Shown here piece after piece: positions 22,506 through 33,265 of a DNA stretch of 64,000 nucleotides (the first letter of the stretch is position 1; every line of letters begins with the position of its first letter). The notes under the pieces are model-generated. The model was not told the DNA's origin. It saw only the letters and a list, made by a program, of their open reading frames with translations, and ran no database searches. The position numbers and the translations under genes were made by a program. The DNA comes from Pontederia crassipes (taxonomy: Eukaryota; Streptophyta; Magnoliopsida; Commelinales; Pontederiaceae): positions 22,084,501-22,148,500 of the forward strand of contig CM060197.1 in the NCBI GenBank assembly GCA_030549335.1, given 5' to 3'.

Positions 22506-23795
22506 ATGGGTTCGCCGAACGGAGTAGTTGTAGCTCCCGCCACTGGCAAGGCTGCCGGCAGTGCCGCCGTGCTGGCGATTGGCACGGCGAACCCGCCGTA
22601 CGAGGTCCCCCAGAGCACCTTCGCCGACTACTACTTCAGCATCACCAACAGCGAGCATATGGTCGTCCTCAAGGAGAAGTTTAAACGCATTTGTATGCAC
22701 CATACTCGTTTATACTAATTAAGCCTTCTTGCATGTCCTATGCAGTCTGATCGATCTGATTGCAACTTTGCCTTACGTGTTTTGAGTTCTCATTTCCATG
22801 CAGGCGAAAAGACGATGATCGAGAAACGTTACAGGTTCCTCACTGACGACGTGATCAAGGCAAACCCTAACCTCACCACTTACGACGGCACTTCCCTCGA
22901 CGTCCGACAGGAGATGATGGACGTGGAGCTCCCTCTGCTGGCAGCACAGGCATGCAGGAAGGCCATCAAGGACTGGGGGCGCCCCCTCACGGACATCACC
23001 CACCTCGTCTTCTGCAACAGCGCCACCGCCTCCATGCCCGGCGCCGACTACGACCTCGTCAGGCTCCTCGGCCTTCCCCTCTCCACCAAGCGCTTCATGC
23101 TCTACCAAGTGGGCTGCTTCGGCGGCGGCACCGTCGTCCGCCTCGCCAAGGACCTAGCCGAGAACAACCCCGGCGCGCGCGTCCTCGTCGTCTGCTGCGA
23201 GATCACGTCCATCGGCTTCCGAGGTCCCTGCGAGACCAACATCGAGAACCTCGTCAGCCAGGCCTTGTTCGGCGACGGCGCCGGAGCACTCATCATAGGA
23301 GCAAACGTGGACGCCGCCGTCGAGCGTCCGATCTTCGAGATCGTGTCGGCGTCTCAGACCATAATAGATGGCTCCGACGGCGCCATCGTAGGTAAGCTGA
23401 GGGAGGCAGGGCTAATGGTCACCCTGCAGCCGCAGATACCACTGTTTGTTTCAGGAAGCGTGGACAAGCTGGTCGCAGAAGCTCTAGATCCCGTTGGTGT
23501 CAAGGACTTGAACGACGTGTTCTGGGTGTTGCATCCCGGCGGCGCGGCCATATTGGACAAGCTTGAGAAGAAGCTCGGGCTGAACGGGCAGAAGCTGTGG
23601 GCGTCGAGAGAAGTCCTGAGGCAGTACGGGAACATGTCGAGTCCTTCTGTGTTCTTCGCCATGGAAGCAATGAGGAAGAGGTCGGAGGAGCGAGGGCTGA
23701 GCACCATGGGAGAAGGCCTCGAGTGGGGTGTGCTCCTTGGCTTCGGTCCCGGAATCACTGCCGAGACCGTCGTCCTCCGTTGCCCGCAGATTTGA
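22506..23795 (+). CDS. Type III polyketide synthase B (chalcone synthase superfamily), two exons
   Basis: Exon 1 is 22506-22692 (62 codons plus one base) and exon 2 is 22804-23795; the 111-bp intron again splits the Cys60 codon. The product is 392 aa. It has the same catalytic set as gene A (Cys164, His303 in FWVLHPGG, Asn336, Phe215, GFGPG) and the same unusual pocket: Ser132, Ala133, Gly197, Ser211 and Val265. The N terminus ([15 protein letters not shown]) differs from A and C, and the rest is almost identical. The intron matches gene C closely, while the end of exon 2 and the 3' flank match gene A, so B looks like a mosaic. The likely role is elongation of an unknown acyl-CoA starter with malonyl-CoA. 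It is the best candidate for the active enzyme of the cluster together with A. Confidence 0.93.
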
Positions 23796-23970
23796 GCCCT
23801 CCGACGTAGACGAGTTGGTGGCAGAGATTGTGAATTCATCTCGTGGCATGTGTCCAAGGTTACTGTTCTTTTACATTTTCATTGTGGGTTTACTTATAAA
23901 TGGTTTTTAGGCGTGTCCCTGGAATTAATATGTACGCAATTGTGCTCCAGTGTTTGTTAACGATGTAATC

Positions 23971-23976
23971 AATAAA
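23971..23976 (+). terminator. Polyadenylation signal of PKS gene B
   Basis: AATAAA 176 bp past the stop codon, in a stretch that matches the 3' flank of gene A. Confidence 0.5.
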
Positions 23977-24175
23977 TGTATTCTCCTGATTAATTTTGTT
24001 GCCCATTCATTCATTGAACAAAATTAATTAGCTTGTTCAAAGGACCAAATGCCAAATAAAATAAGACGAGAAAGAAAAGGACAGCCATCGTAAAAGTTAA
24101 AAAACATGTAGGTGGAGTTGCAAAATTATTTAAGACAATGTCAGTTATATGTTATAAAAGAACTTTAACATATGT

Positions 24176-24776
24176 TACAGCACTCGCAGGTACCATCGAT
24201 GTGATCGGTTAGATGGAGTCGACTCGAATGATCAGATCGAATAATATAAATTAATAAAAAATAACATAAATTAAAGTGGTTATTATAATATTAATATATA
24301 TTATTTAGCAAAAATGTAATGTAATATAATAAAATAATTCATATCAAATAATATAATAAAGTAAGCATAAATGAAATCATCAATTGAATATTTTCTAAAT
24401 AATAAATTTTTGTGAATAATTATAAAAAATAAAGATATCAATGAAACTTTATATACGTGATAAAAAGGAATTTTGAAACATAAATTTAAAGTATATATAT
24501 ATATATATATAAATATGATATTCTAAAAATAATAATAATTTTTGTACATTTTATTTTTTTCATTTTATGATTGCAACCCGGCCGAGTTTTTTTGTATATA
24601 TTATAAAAATAATAATAACATTGCAACTTGACCCGACGGGTCAGCCAAAACTATCGAGTCTTGAGAGTCAAAGTGGGTCAACTCCATGACTAAGTTTTGG
24701 AAGATCCTGGAGTCGTTTTAGTGTCCGAACACCGGTCTAACTAGCCGGGCCAGGTCGGATCTTACAACACTGTCAA
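24176..24776. mobile_element. Possible degenerate MITE
   Basis: The left border CAGCACTCGCAGGTACC and the reverse complement of the right border, CAGTGTTGTAAGATCCGACC, are weakly alike. They enclose about 600 bp of AT-rich DNA with GACCCG-type blocks near the right end. The ends recall the hAT-like MITE at 6911-7751. No clear target duplication. Low certainty. Confidence 0.3.
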
Positions 24777-26660
24777 TAGGGGTGAAAGTGGTTCGAGTCG
24801 GATCAATTTTTTGGTCAAAAAAATTATTCGTATTTTTTTGGTTGATTTTTTAAATAAATAAATCCACCCTAAAATCATTTAGGAAAAAAACCACCCTTCA
24901 ATTTTTTCGGGCCCCTATTTTAATAAATTATATTTTTTCAAAAAATATATAATAAATTAAAATTAATATTAACTTATTAATTTTATAACTAAATATAGGA
25001 TATAGTGTTAGAGCTATTAAATTAGAGTTTCAATAGGAATATATTAAACTATATAAAAAATTATTACACCAGTAATAAAACATCTCTGTACACTTTCGTG
25101 CTGCTCAGATGGATCACAAACTCTGATTTTGAAGACAATAAGAACATGAACAAGTCATACATCAAGCATTACACCAGTAACATGGACCTTGAGACCTTAA
25201 ACATGTATAATCTCATGTACAAGTCATTAAGGTTCATAAATATAAGACATCCATGGATAGAGCACGCTAAACATGTAATTTCATACATCTTTAAAAGTAG
25301 TAGATAAGCATGCATATTAAGATAATAATCCAAGATATCAATTACTCATTTTATCTAGCATGAACCTAAGCCTAGTCCTTATGTATAGCATGCCAATTAC
25401 CCTTATAACTTAGATCCCGTTAACACGTTTTTAGGTCTCTTTTTTATTGTTTTTTTTTTCAACGGATCAAGCTCTAGTCCCTCTTCCTCCCTCCTTGGCT
25501 CGCCATGTGATCAACACCTGTAGGGTCCTCCCCCTCTAGCTGAGTCAAGGTAATGGAGCAACACAAGACAAACAATGATGAAAAGAAAGAGATGAGAAGA
25601 TGAAAAAAAAAGCAAAAGAAAGGTTCTTGGAGTTAAAAAGGAGAGGAAAATAAAACTTTGTACCCCCTCTCAGTTCCAAGGATCATGAAGCCAAAGGGGT
25701 GCACGAGGTTCTAAAATTGGAGTATAAAAAAAGTAGTAAAAAATGAATTTGACTTCTTTCCATGTGTGATGGCTGCACCCGGGTGTCCGCTCAATGCAGC
25801 GATCAACCGATGGACCTATATGAGAAATTAAAAAAAGTTTTAATTTTTTTTTGGATTTTTGAGATGTTATATAAGATATTAATATGTGTACAAAGATCAA
25901 TCTGATACTCTATTTCGAAGTGTCGTCTAATAGTACTATTTTGATTATTAATTTGATCTATATTATATGATTAAAATTTTATTTAACTTTGGGAAACACA
26001 GGTAATTTAATTATATTATTATTATTTTTAAACTCAATTTTCAATAACAATTACGTAATCTTCTATGAATATTATTTTTTATCTATCTATAAGCGTGGGA
26101 TCAAAAAATGCCCTTGTCATATATTTGAAATATATAACAGGATATATATAGATAAACGTGACTGAGTAATTTTCGTCTTTGACATACTATAAAATATTTT
26201 GCTGGCAATTTCACACTTTCAATTAATTAGGGAGACATTTTAATTTTATTTTTAATTAGTAATATATATATACATAATCTACCATTAAGAAAAGAAAGAA
26301 TATATTTTCTCAGTAGTTTTCAATTTTATTAAACAAGCGAACCGAAGAGCTATGAACAATTTCTTCAGTGAAATATTTGCTATAAATTTGTTGTCATATG
26401 GATTTTTTTTCCTGATAAAAATCGTTAACTGTTATAATAAAAGGTTCTGTGCGTTATGATATTTATTTAAAAATAAAATGGATTAGATGAAATGGGTCAT
26501 TTGAATAATAAAATAAACATTTTCCTTCACTTAAACGTGGAAAATTAACACTGCCGTCACATACACGTGTCTTAATTGTCGCCTTTCCATTACTTAGCTA
26601 CGCCTCTCATGCCACCTTTTCTGTCACATTCCACAGATTGGGAAAATGTTTACATACATA
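24777..26660. other. AT-rich intergenic DNA, no gene seen
   Basis: Short frames only (the longest is about 76 codons), with no recognisable product, splice structure or repeat ends. Confidence 0.55.

Positions 26661-26664
<4 letters not shown>

Positions 26665-26737
<73 letters not shown>
26665..26737. repeat. Compound microsatellite (CT)n(TA)n
   Basis: An unbroken CT tract from about 26665 passes directly into a TA tract that ends about 26736. It would be highly variable in length between individuals. Confidence 0.9.
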
Positions 26738-26739
<2 letters not shown>

Positions 26740-28520
26740 TGCAATTTTTTTATTTTTTTATTCATAAACAAGGACTTTAGGCGTGATAAAATTGAGATGG
26801 CTGTCACGTCTTTTATCACGTATAAACTTATATTTATTTTACATCTACAACATCGATCATCCCTTAATTTTGCGACATTTTCTTGTCAATTATAATCTTT
26901 GCATACAAATATTCGAATTGGAATATTGTCTAAATCTAAATCCATACGGCAAGAATTTATTACCCTAACTTAAGTCCTGCTGCGTAGTTCATGTACTGCT
27001 GAAAGAAATAAGTACTTAAAAATATTTTAGTGGACAAGGTCCTAAATCATGCTAGCTACTACTAATAAATTCCGCCCCATGATACATTGTGTAAGCTTTG
27101 TATTTTATATATTTTATGTTTTCGAAATTTTATAGATAGTCGAAAAAATTATGCATAAATAAATTTTATAGCTTTAAAAATCATAAAATCCCAAGTTGCT
27201 TGTGCAACGAGAGCATATAAGCCCAACCTCTTCATCTCATGTGGTTTTTAACTATATCTGAAAAGATTAATGAGTAATGTGAATATAACAAATATTACCA
27301 TCTATATATTAAATATTGAAGTAGTTCTGGTCAATGATTGAACGTCTTAAAATTAATTAGGTGGTAGGATTTGGTTCAAATTATTTGAATTTCATAAATT
27401 TCAGGGTTGGGAAAGAAGAAAAAAATTTACTTCTCTTACTCTGAAACTGGATTAATTAACATGATAGGTGACCATAAAACTATTGAGAAAAGAGATTTTA
27501 TCTAGAAACTTCAAATTGATTAAACTGGAATTAAGTAAATGAAATGGATTCCGACTTGTGTACTTTTATCATTAATTTGACCAATAACACACACATGCAT
27601 CTAACCAAAAAATGAATCAAGTGTTAGTTTGACTTTCCTAGGGAAAGGAGAAAACACACATTTCTTTCACATAAAAAGACAATAAAAAGCGAGACGTAAT
27701 AGTGTGACTTTTCTCATATGGCTGAAAAACTTTGCAAATATTATATAATTTGTTATCCGATAAGACACATTAAAAGCATATATGACAACAAAACACATGT
27801 AATAAAACCAACTAATTAATTAAATAAGACTGGAAGATTTATTGCTTAGTGCCCTAGTCTTCCATATACGTACTTTTTTATTCGTTTAAATCCGCAGAGA
27901 TTTGTGTGTGGGAACAATATCTAAACGACTAGTAGCCTGCATTATACCTAGTAATCAAATGATGAGAAGAACATCTTGTCTAAGCCGTAAGGAAGCAAAA
28001 AGAAACAGTATTCGTACATGCATTGTAGGCACATGAATCTGATATTTGGTTCGTCTTGTGGTGCATGATCAATCTACGTACGTATAAGAACCCTAAACCC
28101 TGTAAAAGATGGCTATATAATCGTTGAATTAGCACGACAGCTTGAAGGCTAGGAGCAAACTGAAAAAAAAAAACAGTACGTAGCATCTGTTAGGGTTATA
28201 TGGTACCAATTAATTTGTTCCGGGATATGCTTCATGAAAGAGGAGAGCTCGGTATATACTCCGACGTCAGTGCATGCACACACCAGAAAGACAACCACAT
28301 TCCAGGCACAGATGAGTTTGTACTAAATAGAAAAATTATATATCCCGTGATAAGTCAAATCTCTACTGTCCCAAATAGAAAAATGCAAGTGAAAACAAAG
28401 GGTAAGAACACAAATTTAGGGTCAATTGAAAACGTATCTAAGTACTCCATGTACAGAAGGGACTTCGTGAATCACGAGGACGAACTATGAAGCAAAGCAA
28501 CAAGCAACGAGCAGTGCAGC
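26740..28520. other. Spacer upstream of PKS gene C, no gene seen
   Basis: AT-rich. A 96-codon frame at 28200-28490 has no recognisable domain and ends just before the TATA box of gene C, so it is treated as chance. Confidence 0.5.
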
Positions 28521-28523
28521 GAC

Positions 28524-28532
28524 TATATATAA
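28524..28532 (+). promoter_or_regulatory. TATA box of PKS gene C
   Basis: TATATATAA about 120 bp before the ATG at 28651. An in-frame ATG at 28546 lies too close to this box to be a likely start. Confidence 0.5.
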
Positions 28533-28650
28533 TGGTGCTTCGATTGTGTGCATTGATACCAAGAAGAATATAACACTTCGTGTGACTGATCTTGCATGCT
28601 CTGTCTGTAACCTAACTACGTACGTCCGTATCATCAAATCGAAGTGTAGT

Positions 28651-29957
28651 ATGGCATCGTTGCTAAATGTAGATGCAGTGCCCACGATAATGGAGAAAGC
28701 CACTGCAGGGAAGGCCGCTGCCGTGCTTGGAATTGGCACGGCGAACCCGCCGTACGAGGTCCCCCAGAGCACCTTCGCCGACTACTACTTCAGCATCACC
28801 AACAGCGAGCACATGGTCGTCCTCAAGGAGAAGTTTAAACGCATTTGTATGCACCATACTCGTTTATACTAATTAAGCCTTCTCGCATGTCCTCGCATGA
28901 TCGATCTGATTGCAACTTTGCCTTACGTGTTTTGAGTTCTCATTTCCATGCATGCATGCATGCAGGCGAAAAGACGATGATCGAGAAACGTTACAGGTTC
29001 CTCACTGACGACGTGATCAAGGCAAACCCTAACCTCACCACTTACGACGGCACTTCCCTCGACGTCCGACAGGAGATGATGGACGTGGAGCTCCCGCTGC
29101 TGGCAGCACAGGCATGCAGGAAGGCCATCAAGGACTGGGGGCGTCCCCTCACGGACATCACCCACCTCGTCTTCTGCAACAGCGCCACCGCCTCCATGCC
29201 CGGCGCCGACTACGACCTCGTCAGGCTCCTCGGCCTTCCCCTCTCCACCAAGCGCTTCATGCTCTACCAAGTGGGCTGCTTCGGCGGAGGCACCGTCATC
29301 CGCCTCGCCAAAGATCTCGCCGAGAACAACCCGGGCGCTCGCGTCCTCGTCGTCTGCTGCGAGATCACCTCAATCGGCTTCCGAGGTCCCTGCGAGACCA
29401 ACATCGAGAACCTCGTCAGCCAGGCCTTGTTCGGTGACGGCGCGGGAGCGCTCGTCATAGGAGCAGGCGTGGACGCCGCTGTTGAGCGTCCGATCTTCAA
29501 GATCGTCTCGGCGTCTCAGACCATAATAGATGGCTCCGACGGCGCCATCGTGGGGAAGCTGAGGGAGGCAGGGCTAATGGTCACCTTGCAGTCGCAGATA
29601 CCATTATTTGTTACAGGAAGCGTGGACAAGCTGGTTGCAGAAGCTTTGGATCCAATTGGTGTCAAGGACTTGAACGACGTATTCTGAGTGGTGCACCCGG
29701 GCGGCGCGTCCATACTTGACAAGCTGGAGAAGAAGCTCGGGCTGAATGAGCAGAAGCTGTGGGCGTCGAGAGAGGTCCTGAGGCAGTACGGGAACATGTC
29801 GAGCCCTTCTGTGTTCTTCGCCATGGAAGTGATGAAGAAGAGGTCGGAGGAGCGAGGATTGAGCACCCTTGGAGAGGGCCTCGAGTGGGGCGTGCTCTTA
29901 GGCTTCGGCCCCGGAATCACGGCGGAGACGGTGGTCCTTCGATGTCCGATTATTTAA
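28651..29957 (+). pseudogene. Type III polyketide synthase C, with in-frame stop at Trp300
   Basis: Exon 1 is 28651-28846 (65 codons plus one base) and exon 2 is 28966-29957, the same length as in A and B. The intron (119 bp) is nearly identical to that of B except for extra CATG units before its AG. Full length would be 395 aa. The pocket residues (Ser132, Ala133, Cys164, Gly197, Val265) are as in the paralogues. One change breaks it: the Trp300 codon is TGA at 29685-29687, where A and B have TGG. The product would stop at 305 aa, before His303 and Asn336, and would be inactive. The remaining 89 codons are intact and in frame, so the event is recent, or a polymorphism or sequencing error. 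An alternative start is the Met at 28690. Confidence 0.88.
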
Positions 29958-30132
29958 AGCGCGCCTCCGATTCCAGACTCAGACGTCTCGGCACAAATAG
30001 TGCCCCACACTCATGCATTTCTCATTTTAGCTTTATTTTTTTGTTGTGTGATCTAATTTCCCTTCATTAACGCTAGAATATTTGTCTTGTGTGATCTAGT
30101 TTCCGTTTATGTATTTCATTGTTGAGATTTCT

Positions 30133-30138
30133 AATAAA
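30133..30138 (+). terminator. Polyadenylation signal of PKS gene C
   Basis: AATAAA about 175 bp after the original stop codon, in a 3' flank that does not resemble those of A and B. Confidence 0.45.
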
Positions 30139-30188
30139 GTTGTAAGAAACTTCGATCTATATTTCTTTTCAACTTGTCCAGGTTCTTT

Positions 30189-30191
<3 letters not shown>

Positions 30192-30244
<53 letters not shown>
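30192..30244. repeat. (TA)n microsatellite
   Basis: More than 25 TA units that directly abut the next element. Shorter TA/TG tracts at about 31064-31092 and 32176-32202 flank the same pair of elements. Confidence 0.9.
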
Positions 30245-30247
<3 letters not shown>

Positions 30248-31066
30248 TATTAATGTGACACCACACAAATTAGGTGCACTATGCAATCGTGCAATCTGGG
30301 CCGTCAGATCCACTTAGGCGCACATCAATGGACATGATTTGCCCAGTACCTGCTGCATCTCCTGCATCCTCTCATGGTGCCCTTGACGCCATCCCCATCT
30401 TCCACTCCACTGGCCGCCATGTCGAGTAGAAGAGAAGCACTCCGCTCGACTGAACAGCACCCCATCGCGGCCTCTCGATAGCTCCTTCCTCCTCTGCTTC
30501 CTTTTCATCTTCCTCTTCCTCTCAGTCTACTTTTCCCGCCAACATCTCCTCCCTCATCTTCCCCAGCTCCCATTCTACCCCTGTCCACCACCATCATTTC
30601 AATCCTCCCCGTTGTCCTCCTCCCCCTCCTCGCTGCCGCAGCCCTCTTCCTCGTCCTCCGCCGTTGCTTCTCTCGCCTTTTCGACAAGGTTGATGTCAGC
30701 TCAGACTCCCACCATCTCATCCCGCGGAAGCCACCAACTCCGATGCCAGCGCCCCTGCACTTCCTCTACGTCGACATTTTCACCAACTCCCGCCTCGTCG
30801 GCAGTGGGAGAGAAGACTGCCCGAGTGCAAATTTCACATCCGGCCATGGATGGCAGTACCTGAAGCTGAGGTCGTTGGAGTTCCGTCCGCTCCCACCATT
30901 ATCCCTCCAACCGCCATGTAGAGGAGAAGAACAACACCTCGCCGTGAGGAGAAGAGCAGTAGATCGCGTGAGGGGGAAAAGTTGAAGGGTCGTCATTGAT
31001 GCACAATCTGACGGCCCAAATGTGTGGTCGCACAGTGCACCCATTTTTTGTGATGTCACATTAATA
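30245..31066. mobile_element. Micron-like non-autonomous element 1, in a TA microsatellite
   Basis: The left end is GAATATTAATGTGACACCAC. The right end, reverse complemented, is ATATTAATGTGACATCACA. Inner TIR blocks GGTGCACT and TGGGCCGTCAGAT are shared, about 65 bp in all. TA repeats lie on both sides, as in the rice Micron MITE family that targets (TA)n tracts. The interior (30350-30985) is CT-rich and appears to include a piece of a host gene. No transposase. Confidence 0.65.
30500..30985 (+). pseudogene. Possible captured host gene fragment inside the element
   Basis: One plus-strand frame stays open to 30985. It encodes a Pro/Ser-rich part, a hydrophobic segment followed by basic residues (VVLLPLLAAAALFLVLRRCF, about 30611-30670), an acidic and charged stretch, then PTPMPAPLHFLYVDIF. 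That order (proline-rich linker, membrane anchor, basic stop-transfer) looks like real protein rather than simple repeat. I cannot name the parent gene. It has no start or splice support here and is probably a transduplicated fragment. Confidence 0.35.
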
Positions 31067-31092
31067 TATATATATATATGTGTGTGTGTGTA

Positions 31093-32173
31093 GAATATTA
31101 GTGTGCTACCACACTTTTTTGTGGTAGCACCCTGCTCCCACACCTTCAGGATCGTCCGATCTAAGATGGATGATCCTAATGAAGGCGCATCTGGTTCAGA
31201 GTTTGAGTGCAAGGCGCGTCCGGTTCAGCGCAAGGGTTCAAGCGGTTCAGTGCAGGGTTCGAATGTGTCTTCTGCGCGTCTCCTTCCTTCTCCCACTGGA
31301 AACATCGACTTCCTCGGGCGATCTCCTCAGTGCAGGGTTCGATCGACTTCCTCGAGCGAGTCTCCTTCTCTCTCGCCGGCGAGCTCGCATTCGACCTTTG
31401 CCGGTGACGTTCCTAGGGGGCCGACGCCCCCTTTTTTCTTTATCGCCTATCATTTGAGAGCGAAGGGGTCGACGATTGTGCGAGCGAAGGGCGGCAGCGA
31501 TTGACGAGCTTGCATGAAGGGCGGAGGCAGATCGGTCAAATTGCATCTCCAGTCTCCCCTTCAACAGCGGCAGATTCAGATTCACTTGCGTCACGCCGCT
31601 GACCTTCGTCGCACTATCGACCTTCGCGTTGCCGACCTCTGTCGCGCAGATCTAGATTTTTGCTCCCAGCTCGCCGCCGACCTCTGTCACGCTGACCTCA
31701 TCGTTGCCTGAGCTCATCGTCGAACCGTCATCCTCCTTTGCCCACCGTCGAACAGTCGCCACATTCTCATATCGTCGCCCTTCCACTCGTCGAACCACTC
31801 GTCAGCTCGCCTCCCTTTTTCGCAGTCGCCGGCACAACAACAAGTCACCTACGGGAGGACACATAAATCCTGGAAACGGCCGATGTCGGAAGCCCATGCC
31901 GAAAGCCTCACACACTGACGTCGAAAGCCCATGCCGGAAGCCTCACACGCCGACGTCGGAAGTTCCCTCCAACCCTGCGCAGACATCGGAGCCTCCAACC
32001 CCCTCCAACACGTCGAACCGCTTGATCCCTCCAACCCGTTGAACCGCTCGATCTTGTGCTCTAAACAGCTCGAAATCATCTCCAAAACTGACGCACGCAC
32101 ATCAGAGCCCTCAATCTCATATCGGACGACCCTAAAAACGTGGATGCATAGTGCTGGTAGCACACTAATATTT
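31093..32173. mobile_element. Micron-like non-autonomous element 2
   Basis: The left end is GAATATTAGTGTGCTACCAC; the right end, reverse complemented, is AATATTAGTGTGCTACCAGC. A second shared block is GGATCGTCCGATCT against GGGTCGTCCGATAT. It is flanked by TG/TA repeats and stands next to element 1, whose ends share the GAATATTARTGTG start. The interior is CpG- and CT-rich with short repeats (for example two AAGCCCATGCCG(A/G)AAGCCTC units at about 31890-31945) and no transposase. Confidence 0.62.
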
Positions 32174-32179
32174 CTCTAT

Positions 32180-32698
32180 ATATATGTGTGTTTATATATA
32201 TACCTTCAGAATAAGATTCTTAATTTATTATTTTTTTATATAGTAGCTGAAGGATTTGTTTAGATGGATGAAATTGGGGCAGTAAAAGTAAGGTAACAAT
32301 AAATCGACAATAATTGGTTGCACAAATGTCTCGAATTGCATTTACTACATGGTGTAATTTTTATCTATCATTATTCTCCCAATACCTTGTGATTGACACT
32401 TCGCATCCTCCAAATTAATGTGGCATTCCATCGAAAAAAAACACTGAAACGACTGTTAAGTTTTAACCCCACAAAAAAGTTGAATTTATATACATTATTA
32501 TAATAATAAACCAGTTTAAAAAATAATAAAAAGAACAGATTATTAATGTGATGAGAAAACAAAACAAGACCTAGACCCACATGATAGGTCCAATTCTAAG
32601 GTCCCTTGGACTTTAAGGTTATGAACTTGCCACGTCGACTGGATCCACGCCCTGGGTTGTATTTGGAGTCCCTGTCAAGGTACGGCCCCAAGGCCCTT
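32180..32698. other. Spacer upstream of the WPP gene
   Basis: AT-rich DNA holding the promoter of the next gene near its right end. Nothing else recognised. Confidence 0.5.
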
Positions 32699-32706
32699 TT
32701 TAAATA
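32699..32706 (+). promoter_or_regulatory. TATA-like box of the WPP gene
   Basis: TTTAAATAG-type sequence about 85 bp before the ATG. The weak consensus keeps the call tentative. Confidence 0.4.
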
Positions 32707-32788
32707 GCAAGATCTGCTGGTTCGTTTCCACTCGCAGCCGGAAAGAGAAAAAAGAAACCCTTCTTTTTTGTTGCTCGTGAGATCAGAA

Positions 32789-33265
32789 ATGGTGGAGCGT
32801 GGCGAGGAGCACCACCCGGCAGCGTCCTCCAAGGGGGCCGCCCCGGACGAGGCCCCAGCGGCACCCGCCTTTCCCTCGCTTTCCATCTGGCCGCCGTCGC
32901 AGCGCACGCGGGATGCCGTGACCGACCGCCTGGTGGAGACCCTCTCGTCTCCGTCCGTCCTCTCCAAGCGCTACGGCGTCGTTCCCCGGGAGGAAGCCTC
33001 CGTTGCTGCGCGCCTCATTGAGGCGGAAGCCTTTGCCGCCGCGGGAGCTGCCGTCGCCGGCGACTCCATCGACGAAGGGATTGAGGCGCTCCAGATCTAC
33101 TCCAGGGAGATAAGCAAGCGCATGCTCGAGTCGGCCAAGGAGAGGGCCGGTGTGACTCCTGCTTCCGGAGTCGCGTCCGGCGCTACCGTTGCGGCCAGCG
33201 ATCCCTCGGAATCCGCGGCCTCCACGGCGGTGGCCGGAGAGGATGTCTCGTCCGTCGAATCGTAG
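32789..33265 (+). CDS. WPP-domain protein (MAF1/WPP1-like), single exon
   Basis: The product is 158 aa. A low-complexity Ala/Pro-rich head (1-30) is followed by a complete WPP domain from about residue 34 (IWPPSQRTRDAVTDRLVETL), continuing with SKRYGVVPREEASVAARLIE and the IEALQIYSREISKRMLE helix to about 118, then a Ser/Ala-rich tail. In plants this domain anchors proteins to the nuclear envelope, as in RanGAP and MFP1 attachment factor 1, through partners such as WIT proteins. Short single-domain members of this length are the MAF1/WPP family. The start at 32789 was chosen because the seven upstream in-frame codons precede a better ATG context and lie in the leader. It looks intact. Confidence 0.92.
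   Translation: MVERGEEHHPAASSKGAAPDEAPAAPAFPSLSIWPPSQRTRDAVTDRLVETLSSPSVLSKRYGVVPREEASVAARLIEAEAFAAAGAAVAGDSIDEGIEALQIYSREISKRMLESAKERAGVTPASGVASGATVAASDPSESAASTAVAGEDVSSVES

Noticed and set aside
18424-23108. Calling the PKS genes chalcone synthase
   Set aside because: Pocket residues 132, 133, 197, 211 and 265 all differ from CHS, so only the superfamily is claimed.
28200-28490. 96-codon frame upstream of PKS gene C
   Set aside because: No domain, no coding bias, and it ends beside the gene C promoter.
17737-29957. A biosynthetic gene cluster with tailoring enzymes
   Set aside because: Only PKS paralogues are present. No oxidase, methyltransferase, CoA ligase or transporter gene was found between or near them in this window.
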